A DNA stretch of 64,000 nt from Epiperipatus broadwayi (lineage: Eukaryota; Onychophora; Udeonychophora; Euonychophora; Peripatidae). Positions within the stretch are counted from its first letter, which is position 1. Every line of letters starts with the position of its first letter. The DNA lies in NCBI GenBank assembly GCA_028023455.1, contig JAQFVV010000346.1, positions 186,001 through 250,000 on the forward strand. Direction: 5' to 3'. The translations under genes were made by a program, and so were the position numbers. Below, one piece after another: positions 22,380 through 31,658 of the stretch. Under the pieces are notes generated by a model. It saw only the letters and a list, made by a program, of their open reading frames with translations, did not search any database and was not told the DNA's origin.

Positions 22380-22850
22380 AGACCAATAAATGTCAGAATT
22401 AAGGAACATATAAATGCTTTTAATCAGAAAATTAAGACATCAGTTTTTACTTCCCAATTTTTACAAATTGGTCACAAACCTGATCTTGACAATGCAAAAA
22501 AACTTGCTAATTTGGAAAGGTATGATTTAAGAACCATGAGAGAGTCAATTGAAATATTAAAAAAGACCTACTGGTTTAAATAGGGCTGACAAAGCATAAC
22601 ATATTCCAGCTATGTGGAAACCTCTCATTTTATCTCTGTCTTCTAATATTAACTTAAAATTAATAGGTGAAAAAACTGAAGGAAATAAACATTTTGATAA
22701 GCCTCATATTTTGATTGCTGAACTACTTCAAATTGAATCTCATTTCTCATCTCACACTCAGTCATGTTACTGTTTGAAATCTAATGATTTTTTTTTCAAA
22801 AGTAAACCTTGACAATGGTGGATGCTAGTTCGTCGAAATATCAATATGTA
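22380..22850 (+). pseudogene. Inverted 5'-truncated copy of the PLE1 tail
   Basis: On the plus strand this repeats the end of PLE1 in the opposite direction: the end of the nuclease and tail domain (IPAMWK, LILSLSSNINLKLIGEKTEG, FDKPHIL) and the same post-ORF sequence. It starts about 20 bp beyond the N-terminus of PLE1, giving a head-to-head pair. Inverted partial copies are a known habit of Penelope-like elements. After the stop, GGATGCTAGTTCGTC then GAAATATC (22820-22842) keeps a 4-bp stem II (22821-22834), GAAA and a short palindromic helix III. Confidence 0.75.
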
Positions 22851-22989
22851 ATGAAAAACAACATACGGTTTAACCCCCAAAATAATAATTTATCTATATC
22901 ATACAATTCTGAAAACATTAAATATAATATTATATATATGTAAACTTATAAATAAATATTAGAAAATACAATAATTAAAATTTGTTAAA

Positions 22990-23775
22990 AAGAACAAAAA
23001 ATATAAACGCCACTTAGGAGTGCTTTCAACTATCCTTGTAGTCTTTGTCATCTAATGCTTTGAAAGATCAACTTTCCCATAATTCTGTGATCTTAATGTT
23101 TGCTGCCTGCCTATTGATTGAGTCTTGCTTGTATTTATGTATTAAAATAGCTTCCTTGATTTTTCTTTTATTATTATTTGTTTCAATTTGCAATATTTTT
23201 ACGTTATTATAATTAAAATCAAAACCATATATACATGATTTATTATTGTCATAAAAAACAGAAGCTGATAAATTATCATTAGCTTTAGAATTTTGTTTCG
23301 TAGTTTGAACTCTTTTTAATAACAACAAATGCTCTTTTGTTCTTCTCTCCAATGTGCATCTCGATTCACCTATATATCCACTACCATACCTACACATCCA
23401 TTTATAAATGATACAATTTGCATTTGTAAATAAGATTTTATCTTTACAGTTATTTATTAATTTATTTAATGTAGGTGGCGCATAAAATGCAATGCCACAT
23501 ATCTTTATAAATTTCCCTTATGAAACAAGCTTATTGATGCGAAATATATGGTATTGATATCTAAATTTTATTATCAGAAGAATTAACATCATTATTAATC
23601 TTATTTTTGTATTTATATTTCGAATTAAAATTTTTAATAGTATAATAAATATGATCATAATTATATCCAACATTTAACAATTCATTAGAATACATTTCAA
23701 TATTTTTGCCTTTATCCAATGAATATTTACAAAGATGATCATTTCTAAACAAGAAGGACTTCAAACCAGCCATTT
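22990..23775 (-). pseudogene. Penelope-like element 3, C-terminal part with GIY-YIG nuclease
   Basis: The minus strand from 23773 reads a PLE post-RT region (LLNVGYNYDHIYYTIKNF). Broken frames then give ISIPYISHQ, and the endonuclease follows: APPTLNKLINN, CKDKILFTNANC, IIYKWMCRYGSGYIGESRCT with LERRTKEH. So the YIG, R and E-H motifs are visible, ending with a stop just below 23071. The reverse transcriptase proper is missing upstream. It differs in sequence from PLE1 and PLE2. Just past the ORF (about 23000-23060) the minus strand carries GAUGA, a GACU/AGUU stem and GAAA, a hammerhead relic like that of family F. Confidence 0.7.
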
Positions 23776-24309
23776 TTAATACTTTGAAAATGGTTCAATC
23801 TTTAAAGTGATCAATAAAGAAATAACAGATAATCTAGAAAAAATACATTTACTGATACAAAAAAACAAGAGCAATTCAATAATTTTCTGTTTGATCAAGA
23901 CATTGTTTACAAGAAATAAAATGAAAGAAAAAGAGTCAATGACATAAGAAAACAACTGAAATAGTGAGCAAAAAGCTTTAGAAGAGAGTAAAAGTCTCAA
24001 AAACATTAATTATTTCATTAAAAAAAGGCATGTTTACCAAAATCATTATATCTTGAAGTAAATAGAAGAAATTCCATAAAGATCCATACAAAAAATGGAT
24101 AAACAAAGCTCATATAATTACAAGGTCATTTTAAATATCATGTACTGAGAAGAAAATTGATAGTGATTAGAAGAAGTTAAACAATTATAAATATCTTGAT
24201 TAGATTATTACAACAGATAGAAACATAATGGATGAAATTTTAGAATTAAACATGATTGGAGTGTTTTTTTGATAGATATAATTTAATATTAAAAGGAAAT
24301 ATGCATATG
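23776..24309. other. AT-rich spacer, nothing recognised
   Basis: No supported feature. Confidence 0.45.
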
Positions 24310-24660
24310 TGTTTAAAAAAGAAAGTTTTAACCAGTTCTTACAGATCTGTGACTTGGACACTTTAGAGAAGAGCAATACAGAGACTTCAGATCACTGAGA
24401 CCTAAAATGAAATACATGGGTAAGAGAACAAACAGGCGTTACTGATATTCTTGAAAGATTTAAGATACTGAAGTGGAGTTGGACTGAACATATTGCTAGA
24501 AAAGGTGATAATAGATGGACAGTTGAAATCTTAAACTGGATTCAAAGATATTGTAAATGACCTAGAAAGAGACCATATGAGACAGATGGATGAAATAAGG
24601 AAGTGTGTTGGAGTAATGTAGAGAAGAGAGGCTAGAGATCAGAGATATTTTTGTAATTTA
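24310..24660 (+). pseudogene. RTE-like LINE, C-terminal fragment
   Basis: Broken frames read VTDILERFKILKWSWTEHIA, DNRWTVEILNWI, then RKRPYETDG and EIRKCVGVM. This is the order of the RTE C-terminal block in which a W-x-GH-x-AR motif is followed by RW, a GRP-x-RW motif and a D-x-I motif. Same family as 29170-29480 and the C-terminus at 18.7 kb. Confidence 0.6.
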
Positions 24661-25029
24661 TATTTTTTATTTGCAGTTTTTTTTAATCTGCCCCAGAGTC
24701 ACATTATAATCTTAAATATGAGTATCAGATAATAGTGATATTTAGATCAGCATCCAATACTGTTTTTTGGCTTATGGCCTTTATTAGTGAGAGTTTGTAG
24801 TCCTAATTTGCATCATATCATGCAGCAATCTTTTACTTATTTTTTTACTTTCAAGTTAATAGTTTGAAATAAAAAAAAAACTTTACGATTTAGAATCCAA
24901 AACTTGCTTAAATAATTATGTAGATCTAGCACTAATCTAATAATTATATTTTGGTGACTTTAATGATATGTTATCTACAGACATCTTTGGTCAGGATAAT
25001 ATTTACTAACAAAACATCATGTGTGCCAG
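24661..25029. other. AT-rich spacer, nothing recognised
   Basis: No supported feature. Confidence 0.45.
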
Positions 25030-25500
25030 AATCATAGATGTGATGTACTGTAGTTTCTTTTTAAACAAAGTCAAGAATCTCTCAGCAATTATGCCCAGAG
25101 AAACCCCTGTCAGCTATTTTATTTTAAATTCCCCAGTCTAAATTTTCCCATATTCTGCTCCATCCCATTTCCACAACATAATGTTTGTCAACTTTGTGGC
25201 CTTTATATCTAAATCTCCTTTATCTTTTTCCAAACCAGCTTAAAAACCAATAATCCACTTTCTGTATAATCACTTTTTTAATATTTATGCTTCCATAACT
25301 TCATTATATGTTCCCTTTTGGTTTTCAAGCATTTACATTCAATTAACAGATGCCTATTATTTTCTATTCCTTCCTTACATAATTTGCAGACCAAATCACC
25401 CATATTTTCCCACTTACATGTAAATTCTCTTGTTGCTAAAGATCCCGTTCGAGCCTTAAACAATAAACTACTGTCCTTACTATTATTATATATTAACTTT
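25030..25500 (-). pseudogene. LINE tail, inverted relative to its neighbour
   Basis: The minus-strand frame 25517-25278 ends an ORF2 with a zinc-binding motif: LVCKLCKEGIENNRHLLIEC, that is C-x2-C then H and C. The following 3' part (to 25030) matches the end of the plus-strand LINE at 27181-27600, including the string TTTCTCTGGGCAT and TTGCTGAGAGATTC. The two fragments of one family therefore lie tail-outward on both sides of a family A element. Confidence 0.7.
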
Positions 25501-25502
25501 TC

Positions 25503-25612
25503 GTTCAGTAGTGCCATCCAGTACAGACAATAGTAATTAATGGATGCAAGAAGCTTTGTGCATATATTGATTACTACAGCTTGCTCTAGGTGGCGTTACT
25601 GTATGGATAATT
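25503..25612. mobile_element. Family A fold-back element, short copy A4
   Basis: CAGTAGTGCC at 25506 faces GGCGTTACTG at about 25593-25602; the middle keeps TTAATGGATGCAAGAAG and TTGTGCATA of the family. It separates two oppositely oriented LINE fragments. Confidence 0.5.
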
Positions 25613-25679
25613 TGTCAATTAGTAATGGGAATATTAGGTTTACAAAAAATGAACTGAATGAGGCAGGGAAGAAATTGAA

Positions 25680-27600
25680 AAGTGGAAGGCAAGAGGTTTA
25701 GATGGATGGAAGCAGAGATGATAATGAATTTAGGGTATAGGGCAAAAGTAAAGCTATTATCCTGTTTTAATAAGATGGCACAGAAGAGAGTTTTTCTGGG
25801 TAGTCGGAGTAATGCAAGAGTAATATTATTATTTAAAGGAAAGGGTAAGGATAATAGAAAGTTAAACAATTATAAACCAATAGCGGTAACATCAGTTTTA
25901 TATAAAATTTTCTCATATATGGTGGCTAGAAGAGTTGTAAAATGAATGGAAGGGAATAATGTAGTGGGGGAAATGCAAGGAGATTTTAGATCAGATAGGT
26001 GTATAGGAGATAGTTTATTTGTAGTTACACAACTTATGTATTTATCGTTACATAACTTATGAATATGAGTAGGAATTCAGGTAGACAGTTATATATGAGT
26101 TTTATAGATATAGAGAAGGCATATGATAGAGTAAATAGAAATAGATTATGGGTAAATTTAGCAAATTTAGGAATGGATGAAGTTTTAGTGGATATTATTA
26201 AGAAATTATTTGAAAATAATTATTATACTTATCAATTAGAAAATATAGAATCAGTTAAAGTTAAAAATGGAGTGGGACTAAGGCAAGGATGCCCTATGTC
26301 ACCTATTTTGTTGTATTTGAGTGAAATGGAGAGAGCAATAGAAAGATTAGAAAGAGGGATAGAGATACCATTAATAGATGGTAAGGGAGTATATACTTTG
26401 TCAGGTCTTTTTTTTTTGTGGATGATGTCTTTTTGTGTGCAAGGGTGGGTAAAGAGATGGGGATTAAATTTAGTGAAGAAAGATAAAATATAATGATGAT
26501 TAATACTGGGGAAAGAGAAGATGTAGAATTTTTATTAGGGGATATAAAATTAAGTGTGGTGAATATATATAGTTATTTGTGAATCATCTTAAGTAATCAG
26601 AAAAATTGCTTGGATGAATGGGAGAAAAAAATGATAAATGAAGCATAAAAAGAAAGGGATTGATAAAGAAATTAACAGTGTTTTTATATAATAAATATGA
26701 TATAGCTAGAATTATATGGAAAGGAGTTGCAGTAGCAGTGTAAACGTATGGTAAAGATGCATTATGTGTTAGTAAAGGGGTATTAAATTATTTAGAAAAA
26801 GTACAAAGGGCAGTAGGAAGACATGCATTGGATCCAGATGTGTGGACAGCAAAGAAGGCAATTCAAGGAGAAATGAGATGGTCAAGTTTTTATATGAGAG
26901 ATGCAAAAAGTAAAATGAAAATGTTTGGTAGGTTGCAGTTTATGGATAATTAAAAGTATTTAATTGGGTTATGAGTAAAGGACAAGCAACAAGATGGGTG
27001 AGAAAGGTAATGCAGTATGCAAAAAATTTGGATAAAGAATGTATACTTTGTACAAAAGGTGGGAAGATAGAAGGATTGTCGAATGTTATAGTAGTAAGGA
27101 ATGGGATAAAATTATAGATACATTAATAAAGAATAGGGAGTTAGAGAACTAGTATGAAGAGTAAAAAGTGTTTAAATATATATAGAAGTAAATGTAACAT
27201 TGGGTGTGAGATAATTTATAATAGCAAGGAAAGTAGTTTATTGTTTAAGGCTCGAATGGGATTTTTAGCAACAAGAGAATATACATGTTAATTATTTGTA
27301 AGGCAAGCATAGATATATTAGGCATCTGTTAATTGAATGTAAATTCTTGAAAGCAGAAAGGGTACATATAATGAAGTAATGGAATAATAAATATGAACAA
27401 AGTGATTATACAAAAAATGGGATTATTGTTTTTTTTTGCTGGGTTTGGGAAAAGGTAAGGGGATTTAGATATAAGGCCCATAGAGTTGACAAAGATTATA
27501 TTGTGGAAATGGGATGGAGCAGATTGTGGAAAAACTTAGGATGGGGAATGGAAAGGGAAGGTAAAGTGGCTAACAGGTTTCTCTGGGCATAGTTGCTGAG
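25680..27600 (+). pseudogene. LINE with reverse transcriptase, 5' truncated and frameshifted
   Basis: The reverse transcriptase reads from about 25800: VILLFKGKGKDNRKLNNYKP, then motif A MSFIDIEKAYDRVNR (26100), motif B GLRQGCPMSPIL (26270) and motif C FFVDDVFLCARVG at 26405-26440. Motif C is moved out of frame by one base in a T-run. Beyond it come the thumb-like region (LLGDIKLSVVNIY), then LNYLEKVQRAVGRHAL, and the C-terminal tail (IIYNSKESSLLFKARMG, HLLIECKFLKAERVHIMK) with the first cysteines of the zinc motif lost. The 3' end lies near 27600. The endonuclease is absent. The clade cannot be fixed by eye. Confidence 0.75.
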
Positions 27601-27971
27601 AGATTCCTGACTACATTTAAGGAGAAGTCACAGTGTATCACATCACATCAATCTTTTAAAAGAATATTTATTAGCCGTTATAAAACAAATGTGAGAAATT
27701 AGTCTGATGTACACTGATTACTCACCTTACAGTAATTATCTTGGAAGAAGAGTAAAAATAACTGCTACTAAAAGCAGATATCCATTTTCTATCACTCATA
27801 ATAATTTTACTAAAATCATTAATAGTCATTCATTAGACTAGAGATTATCCAATAATGAATAATATTTCTGTAGAATAATTTCCACCACACAATTTTTATG
27901 TAAGATAGGGATTGGTTTTTATCCATTTAAACATCTTGTGGAGAGATATAATCATAAACATATGACCAATG

Positions 27972-28019
27972 ACATCATGCTGAATTAGTACTCATCAGTT
28001 GGTGGCACAGACCACAATC
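27972..28019 (-). ncRNA. Hammerhead ribozyme relic (family D)
   Basis: Minus strand keeps CCAA and the full CUGAUGA core, but stem II is weakened and the GAAA strand reads GATG; not expected to be active. Confidence 0.45.
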
Positions 28020-28087
28020 TTTTACACATATCTTTGTCATTGTTCTGTATATATATAGATAGCAAATTGAAAATATGTATAAAGATT

Positions 28088-28147
28088 GTGATATGAGCCA
28101 GCTGATGAGTGCTGGTTCAGCACAAAATGCATATCTTGGGGATCATA
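28088..28147 (+). ncRNA. Hammerhead ribozyme, near-intact (family D)
   Basis: Core CTGATGA at 28102-28108, 6-bp stem II GTGCTG/CAGCAC, then AAAA instead of GAAA, helix III region TGCATA, cleavage context ATC, helix I strand TTGG followed by GGATCAT. The lower helix I ATGA (28093-28096) pairs with TCAT beyond an internal loop, matching type I architecture. The G to A change in the catalytic strand should weaken or kill it. Confidence 0.6.
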
Positions 28148-28447
28148 GAACTTTTTCACATCTTTGGTCATATGTTTATGATTACATCACTCCACAAGGT
28201 GTAAAAGTGAATAGAAACCAGTCCCTACCTTGCGTGAAAGTGGTGAAATAAAAATTACATTCCAGATATATTATTCATTATTGGATAATCTCTAGTCTAA
28301 TGAAAAACTAATAAAAAATATTAATACTTTCATTAAGTGATTTCTGTGAAAGTTGTGAGGGCAGCACATTTGATACTTATCAAATAAACTATAGAAATTT
28401 GCTATCTATATATATATACTGAACAGTGATAGATATTTGTAAGATTG

Positions 28448-28507
28448 TGGTCTGAGTCAACTGATGAGAGCTAGTTTAGCATAAAATGTGCATCTCTGGG
28501 ATCATAC
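28448..28507 (+). ncRNA. Hammerhead ribozyme relic (family D)
   Basis: TCAA then CTGATGA at 28461-28467, stem II AGAGCTAG/TTAGCAT weakened, AAAA for GAAA, then TGTGCATC and CTGGGATCAT. One unit length after the previous core. Confidence 0.5.
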
Positions 28508-28640
28508 ATATTTTCACATCTGTGGTCATATGTTTACAATACATTCTTGCAAGGTATTAAAAGCAGATAGAAACTAGTCCCTACCTTGTGTAAGAGTAGT
28601 ACAGTGAAAATTACACTACAGAAATATTCATTACAAATAA

Positions 28641-29169
28641 TATTCTGATAACATTGGACTTATAATGATCTGCTATGGAATTTACAAATTATAAAAAGAC
28701 ATTTGATTTTAAAAATACTTCTGCTATTATTAACGTTCCAGAATGCTGTGATATGTGCCCAACATGTTATCAAATTCTGAAAAGTCACTATCAAATGCAG
28801 TAGCAGTGATTTGACTATATGATAATAATGATAAGATTAATACTGGTAAAAATATATAGCAAATCGGTTCCTTTTCCCACATTTTTTCACAAACAATACT
28901 ACAGAACTAGGAAAATAGAAAGAAGAATGAAGTTAACTAAAAGAAACAAAAGAATTAAAGATGAAGTACAAAAGAAAGTATTGATTTTAAAATAGGGAGA
29001 AAATAAACTTTAATTACAACTGAAAAATTACTAATACCCTGGGAAAATGATTAATATAAGAGATTCAATGAAATTAATGATAGAATTAAATTTAGATCGG
29101 TAGAAAATTTAATATTGAAGAAAAATATGACTAAGTGCCAGAAAGTAAAGGTTTTCAATAAATATGCCA
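28641..29169. other. AT-rich spacer, nothing recognised
   Basis: No supported feature. Confidence 0.45.
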
Positions 29170-29480
29170 ACAGTACTATTTTATAGATCCGACTTGGACA
29201 CGTAATAGAAGAGCAATATAGGTTGCAGGACATCCGACAAAATAAGAATAAATGAATGCTAAAATGATATATCAAAAGTGAAAGACATAAGTCAAAGAAC
29301 AAATAAATATTGCTAATATTATTGAAAGAATAAAGATGCTGAAATGAAATTGGATGGAACATATGTCTAGAAAAGATAATAGTGGATCGAAACTTAATAG
29401 ACATTGAAAGAGACCGAAGATATCAAGATTGGACGGGATAAGAAAGTTAACTGATGTGAGTGGAGAATCCATGAGTAAAA
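29170..29480 (+). pseudogene. RTE-like LINE, C-terminal fragment
   Basis: Nucleotide-level match in order to the fragment at 24310-24660: GACTTGGACAC, AAATATTGCTAATATTATTGA, TGAAATTGGATGGAACATAT, CTAGAAAAG and GAAAGAGACCG. Heavily frameshifted. Confidence 0.5.
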
Positions 29481-29753
29481 AATACAGGAATAAATAGCGA
29501 AAAGGCGGCAGTGGTTTAGTAAAGAAAATAATTAAATTACGTTGAATAGAACATTATTACAAATATTAATTAGAGCTTCCTAGATATACATTACTAATGT
29601 AAAGCCTATTGTCATTATCACTTATTTTGTTTACTGGAATTTAGAGTTAGAATATATATATTTTTTTTTGTAAAAAAAAGATTAATAAAATAAAATGAAT
29701 TAATTTTATAAATTGCTAACGATAAATTACAGGAAATGAATTTCGTTAATTAT

Positions 29754-29849
29754 CTATACCAAAACAGCACCCCAGCCGCCATATTTATCTGGGATAGTTA
29801 GGATGGCTTCGATGACGAGAAAACAAATATAAGTGATAATGGATTTCAT
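29754..29849 (-). CDS. Possible short secreted-peptide ORF (31 aa), unverified
   Basis: A 31-codon frame opens with MKSIITYICFLVIEAILT, which looks like a signal peptide (K then a hydrophobic core), followed by IPDKYGGWGAVLV and a stop. It lies about 950 bp upstream of the MTA start codon, divergently, in a patch richer in GC than its surroundings. It could be a tiny peptide, a first coding exon whose donor overlaps the stop (TTTTG then GTATAG), or chance. I recognise no family. Confidence 0.2.
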   Translation of the reverse strand: MKSIITYICFLVIEAILTIPDKYGGWGAVLV

Positions 29850-30119
29850 TTATTTTAGCTATTGCAGAAGGTTCACTTTCTATTTAAAAAAAAAAAAAGA
29901 AAGAGTAATTAAGTTCGCTAATGTAAAGATTGGAATGAATTTTTAGATATGTTTGAAAAGAGCACGAAATGCCTTCAGTAAGTTATTTGCCAGAGTAAAA
30001 GAATTAGTTAATTTAACTATGACCATCATTTTTCTCATCGGGCGATTTGCCCCACTTCTCGCATCCCACTTTGTCAGCTTCTGCTAGGAAAGAAAAGCAG
30101 TTCTCAGGTGCTCCCCCTA

Positions 30120-30127
30120 TGACGTCA
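30120..30127. promoter_or_regulatory. Perfect CRE palindrome (distal)
   Basis: TGACGTCA, the full CREB/ATF site, followed by TCC; about 670 bp upstream of the MTA start codon. Confidence 0.5.
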
Positions 30128-30622
30128 TCCTGTTGCCATGTAACCCTCGCTTTTCTATGCGTGCAAGATATTATTTTATAAAAATATTTAAAATCTGCAC
30201 GCACAGATAAATGCTGTCGCCTACCTACCTACTGAACTCGTTTACATTGTTTAGTAAGATAAATACTCTCAAAACAGTATATAACCCTTTTAATTCTACA
30301 GTTGAAATCATTTACAAAAGTTTATTTTTTAACTCTAATAAAAATTTGATTGTTGATTATATATTTGGCCATTTTCAGTTCCCATAGGGATTTATACCTC
30401 CCCCCAGGTAAATTTTACGGAAAATTCCGACTATTAATGTGAGGTATTTCATACTTTTAAAACGATAATACACATTTCTGCTTTTTTGTAAACAACAATT
30501 ATTGTTAGAACTAGTTTGTACAGACAAAGTGACGAAGTTTGATACCAATGAAGCCTAGTTAATGTCCTCTCCATCACTCATCTTTGTTACAAACTCATTG
30601 CCGAAGAATGCCGAAGGACTCA

Positions 30623-30634
30623 TGACGTCACGTG
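30623..30634. promoter_or_regulatory. Perfect CRE overlapping a CACGTG E-box (proximal)
   Basis: TGACGTCA at 30623-30630 overlaps CACGTG at 30629-30634, about 165 bp before the start codon. A CREB/ATF site fused with a bHLH-ZIP site is a plausible core regulatory element. Confidence 0.55.
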
Positions 30635-30667
30635 TGAAAAGAGGAGGAAGACAGAAGTCTGAGAAAA

Positions 30668-30691
30668 ATGGCGATCTGTCGCCTCTCGTAA
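30668..30691 (+). promoter_or_regulatory. Upstream ORF of 7 codons in the MTA leader
   Basis: ATG at 30668 in good context (AAAATGG) encodes MAICRLS and a stop at 30691, 105 bases before the main ATG. If the transcript starts upstream of it, it would be a translation-limiting uORF; if transcription starts at the YY1-like site it may be excluded. Confidence 0.35.
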
Positions 30692-30795
30692 ATCGTGCTC
30701 TCGGACAGGATAGTTTGGGACACTGGACTTTATAAAATCATTTTTAGGAATAATTAGGAGGTAAAGGGTACCGTTGTGACTTTAAAAACCTGGAA

Positions 30796-31658
30796 ATGGC
30801 GGCAAATATGTACAGAGTTGGAGGTACGTATACTCATGAAAAAGCGTGGCTTAAAATTTGTTCAATGTCCGCTTCCCGCGGCGGCAGGATTTTCTGCAGT
30901 CCTGGAAGTTTAAATATTCAATTTTAAATGTTTAAAATAGTTAATCCTTTTTAATTTTTGCTGATTTTAGTTCACTGCAAATAGATTTAATAGAAATAAT
31001 AGTCTACTTTTAGCAAATTGTTAGAATTTAAAATTTTAAATAAATTTAAATCAGCGTTAATATACTATTAAAAAAAAAGATGTAAAGCGGTCCAAAAAAT
31101 TTAAATTCTTTATTTGCTATTTACTTAAAAACTGCTTGTACATCGTGACAAAAATTTTATTTGTAGTATTTTATTATATCATTATTTTTTAACTTTTATT
31201 GTTTAAAGGCTTTAAAACGTTGATTTTGATGGTGTATTGACGTCTGGAGAACTATTTTTTTTAACGCGTTTAGAATTGTGCTTTTTACACAAAGACATTT
31301 TTTGTTCTTTTTTTAAATTTTTCAGATTATGTCTTTTTTGAGACTTCATCAACGGCACCCTTCCAAATTCGTCGAATTGAAGAACTTAATAAGGTAAAAA
31401 TAATAGTTATTTCAGTTTAATTTTTTTTTACTATGCTTGTTAAGTAATAGTATTTAGGCTTACGTTACGTGTAGTCGCGGGATACCCTTCGTTACAGGGG
31501 GCTCCCATTGAGAAATTTTAAGTTACACTATATTTTGTATATATAAATTTTTATATAATTTCAGACACCTAATGGAAATGTCGAGGCCAAAGTGATGTGT
31601 TTCTATCGCCGCCGGGACATATCTAGCTCACTGATAATGTTGGCGGATAAACATCAAA
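30796..31658 (+). CDS. Metastasis-associated protein (MTA family), exons 1-3
   Basis: NuRD chromatin-remodelling subunit; the part seen is the start of the N-terminal BAH domain, which helps bind histone deacetylase and chromatin. Exon 1 is 30796-30823 (MAANMYRVG), intron 1 30824-31325 (GTACGT to TTTCAG), exon 2 31326-31393 ([11 protein letters not shown], then RRIEELNK), intron 2 31394-31564 (GTAAAA to TTTCAG), and exon 3 31565-31658 ([24 protein letters not shown]) with donor GTAAGT at 31659. Phases are 1, 0 and 1 and the frame is open through all joins, giving 63 codons plus one base. The start matches the family exactly ([11 protein letters not shown] is near-universal). The remaining roughly 90% of the protein (rest of BAH, ELM2, SANT, GATA finger) was not found in the window, so intron 3 probably exceeds 32 kb. 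The ADKHQ end resembles arthropod orthologues as I remember them. Confidence 0.93.

Larger units (their letters stand above)
27835..28640. mobile_element. Family D hammerhead element, inverted plus two tandem units (D2)
   Basis: A minus unit (about 27835-28020) joins two plus units in tandem whose hammerhead cores begin at 28102 and 28461, a period of about 360 bp. Shared strings in each plus unit include GTCATATGTTTA, AGATAGAAAC or AATAGAAACCAGTCCCTACC, and TACAGAAATAT. The head-to-tail repeat with one ribozyme per unit, plus an inverted unit at the start, is the arrangement described for hammerhead retrozymes and for Penelope-like terminal repeats. No ORF. Confidence 0.7.
30100..30795 (+). 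promoter_or_regulatory. MTA promoter and 5' leader
   Basis: The stretch before the MTA start codon has more GC and CpG than almost anything else in the window and no repeats that I can see. It holds two perfect CRE palindromes, an E-box overlapping the second, and AAAATGGCG (30666-30673 region), which resembles a YY1 site often found just inside transcription starts of housekeeping genes. No TATA box at a convincing distance. The transcription start is inferred to lie between about 30600 and 30700. Confidence 0.55.

Noticed and set aside
25680-27600. Considered whether the plus LINE and the minus tail at 25030-25500 are one inverted retroposon like the ribozyme families
   Set aside because: A family A element lies between them and no common target duplication was found; two separate fragments are simpler.
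30013-30204. 63-codon minus frame in the MTA upstream region
   Set aside because: No motif; explained by the locally higher GC of the promoter region.
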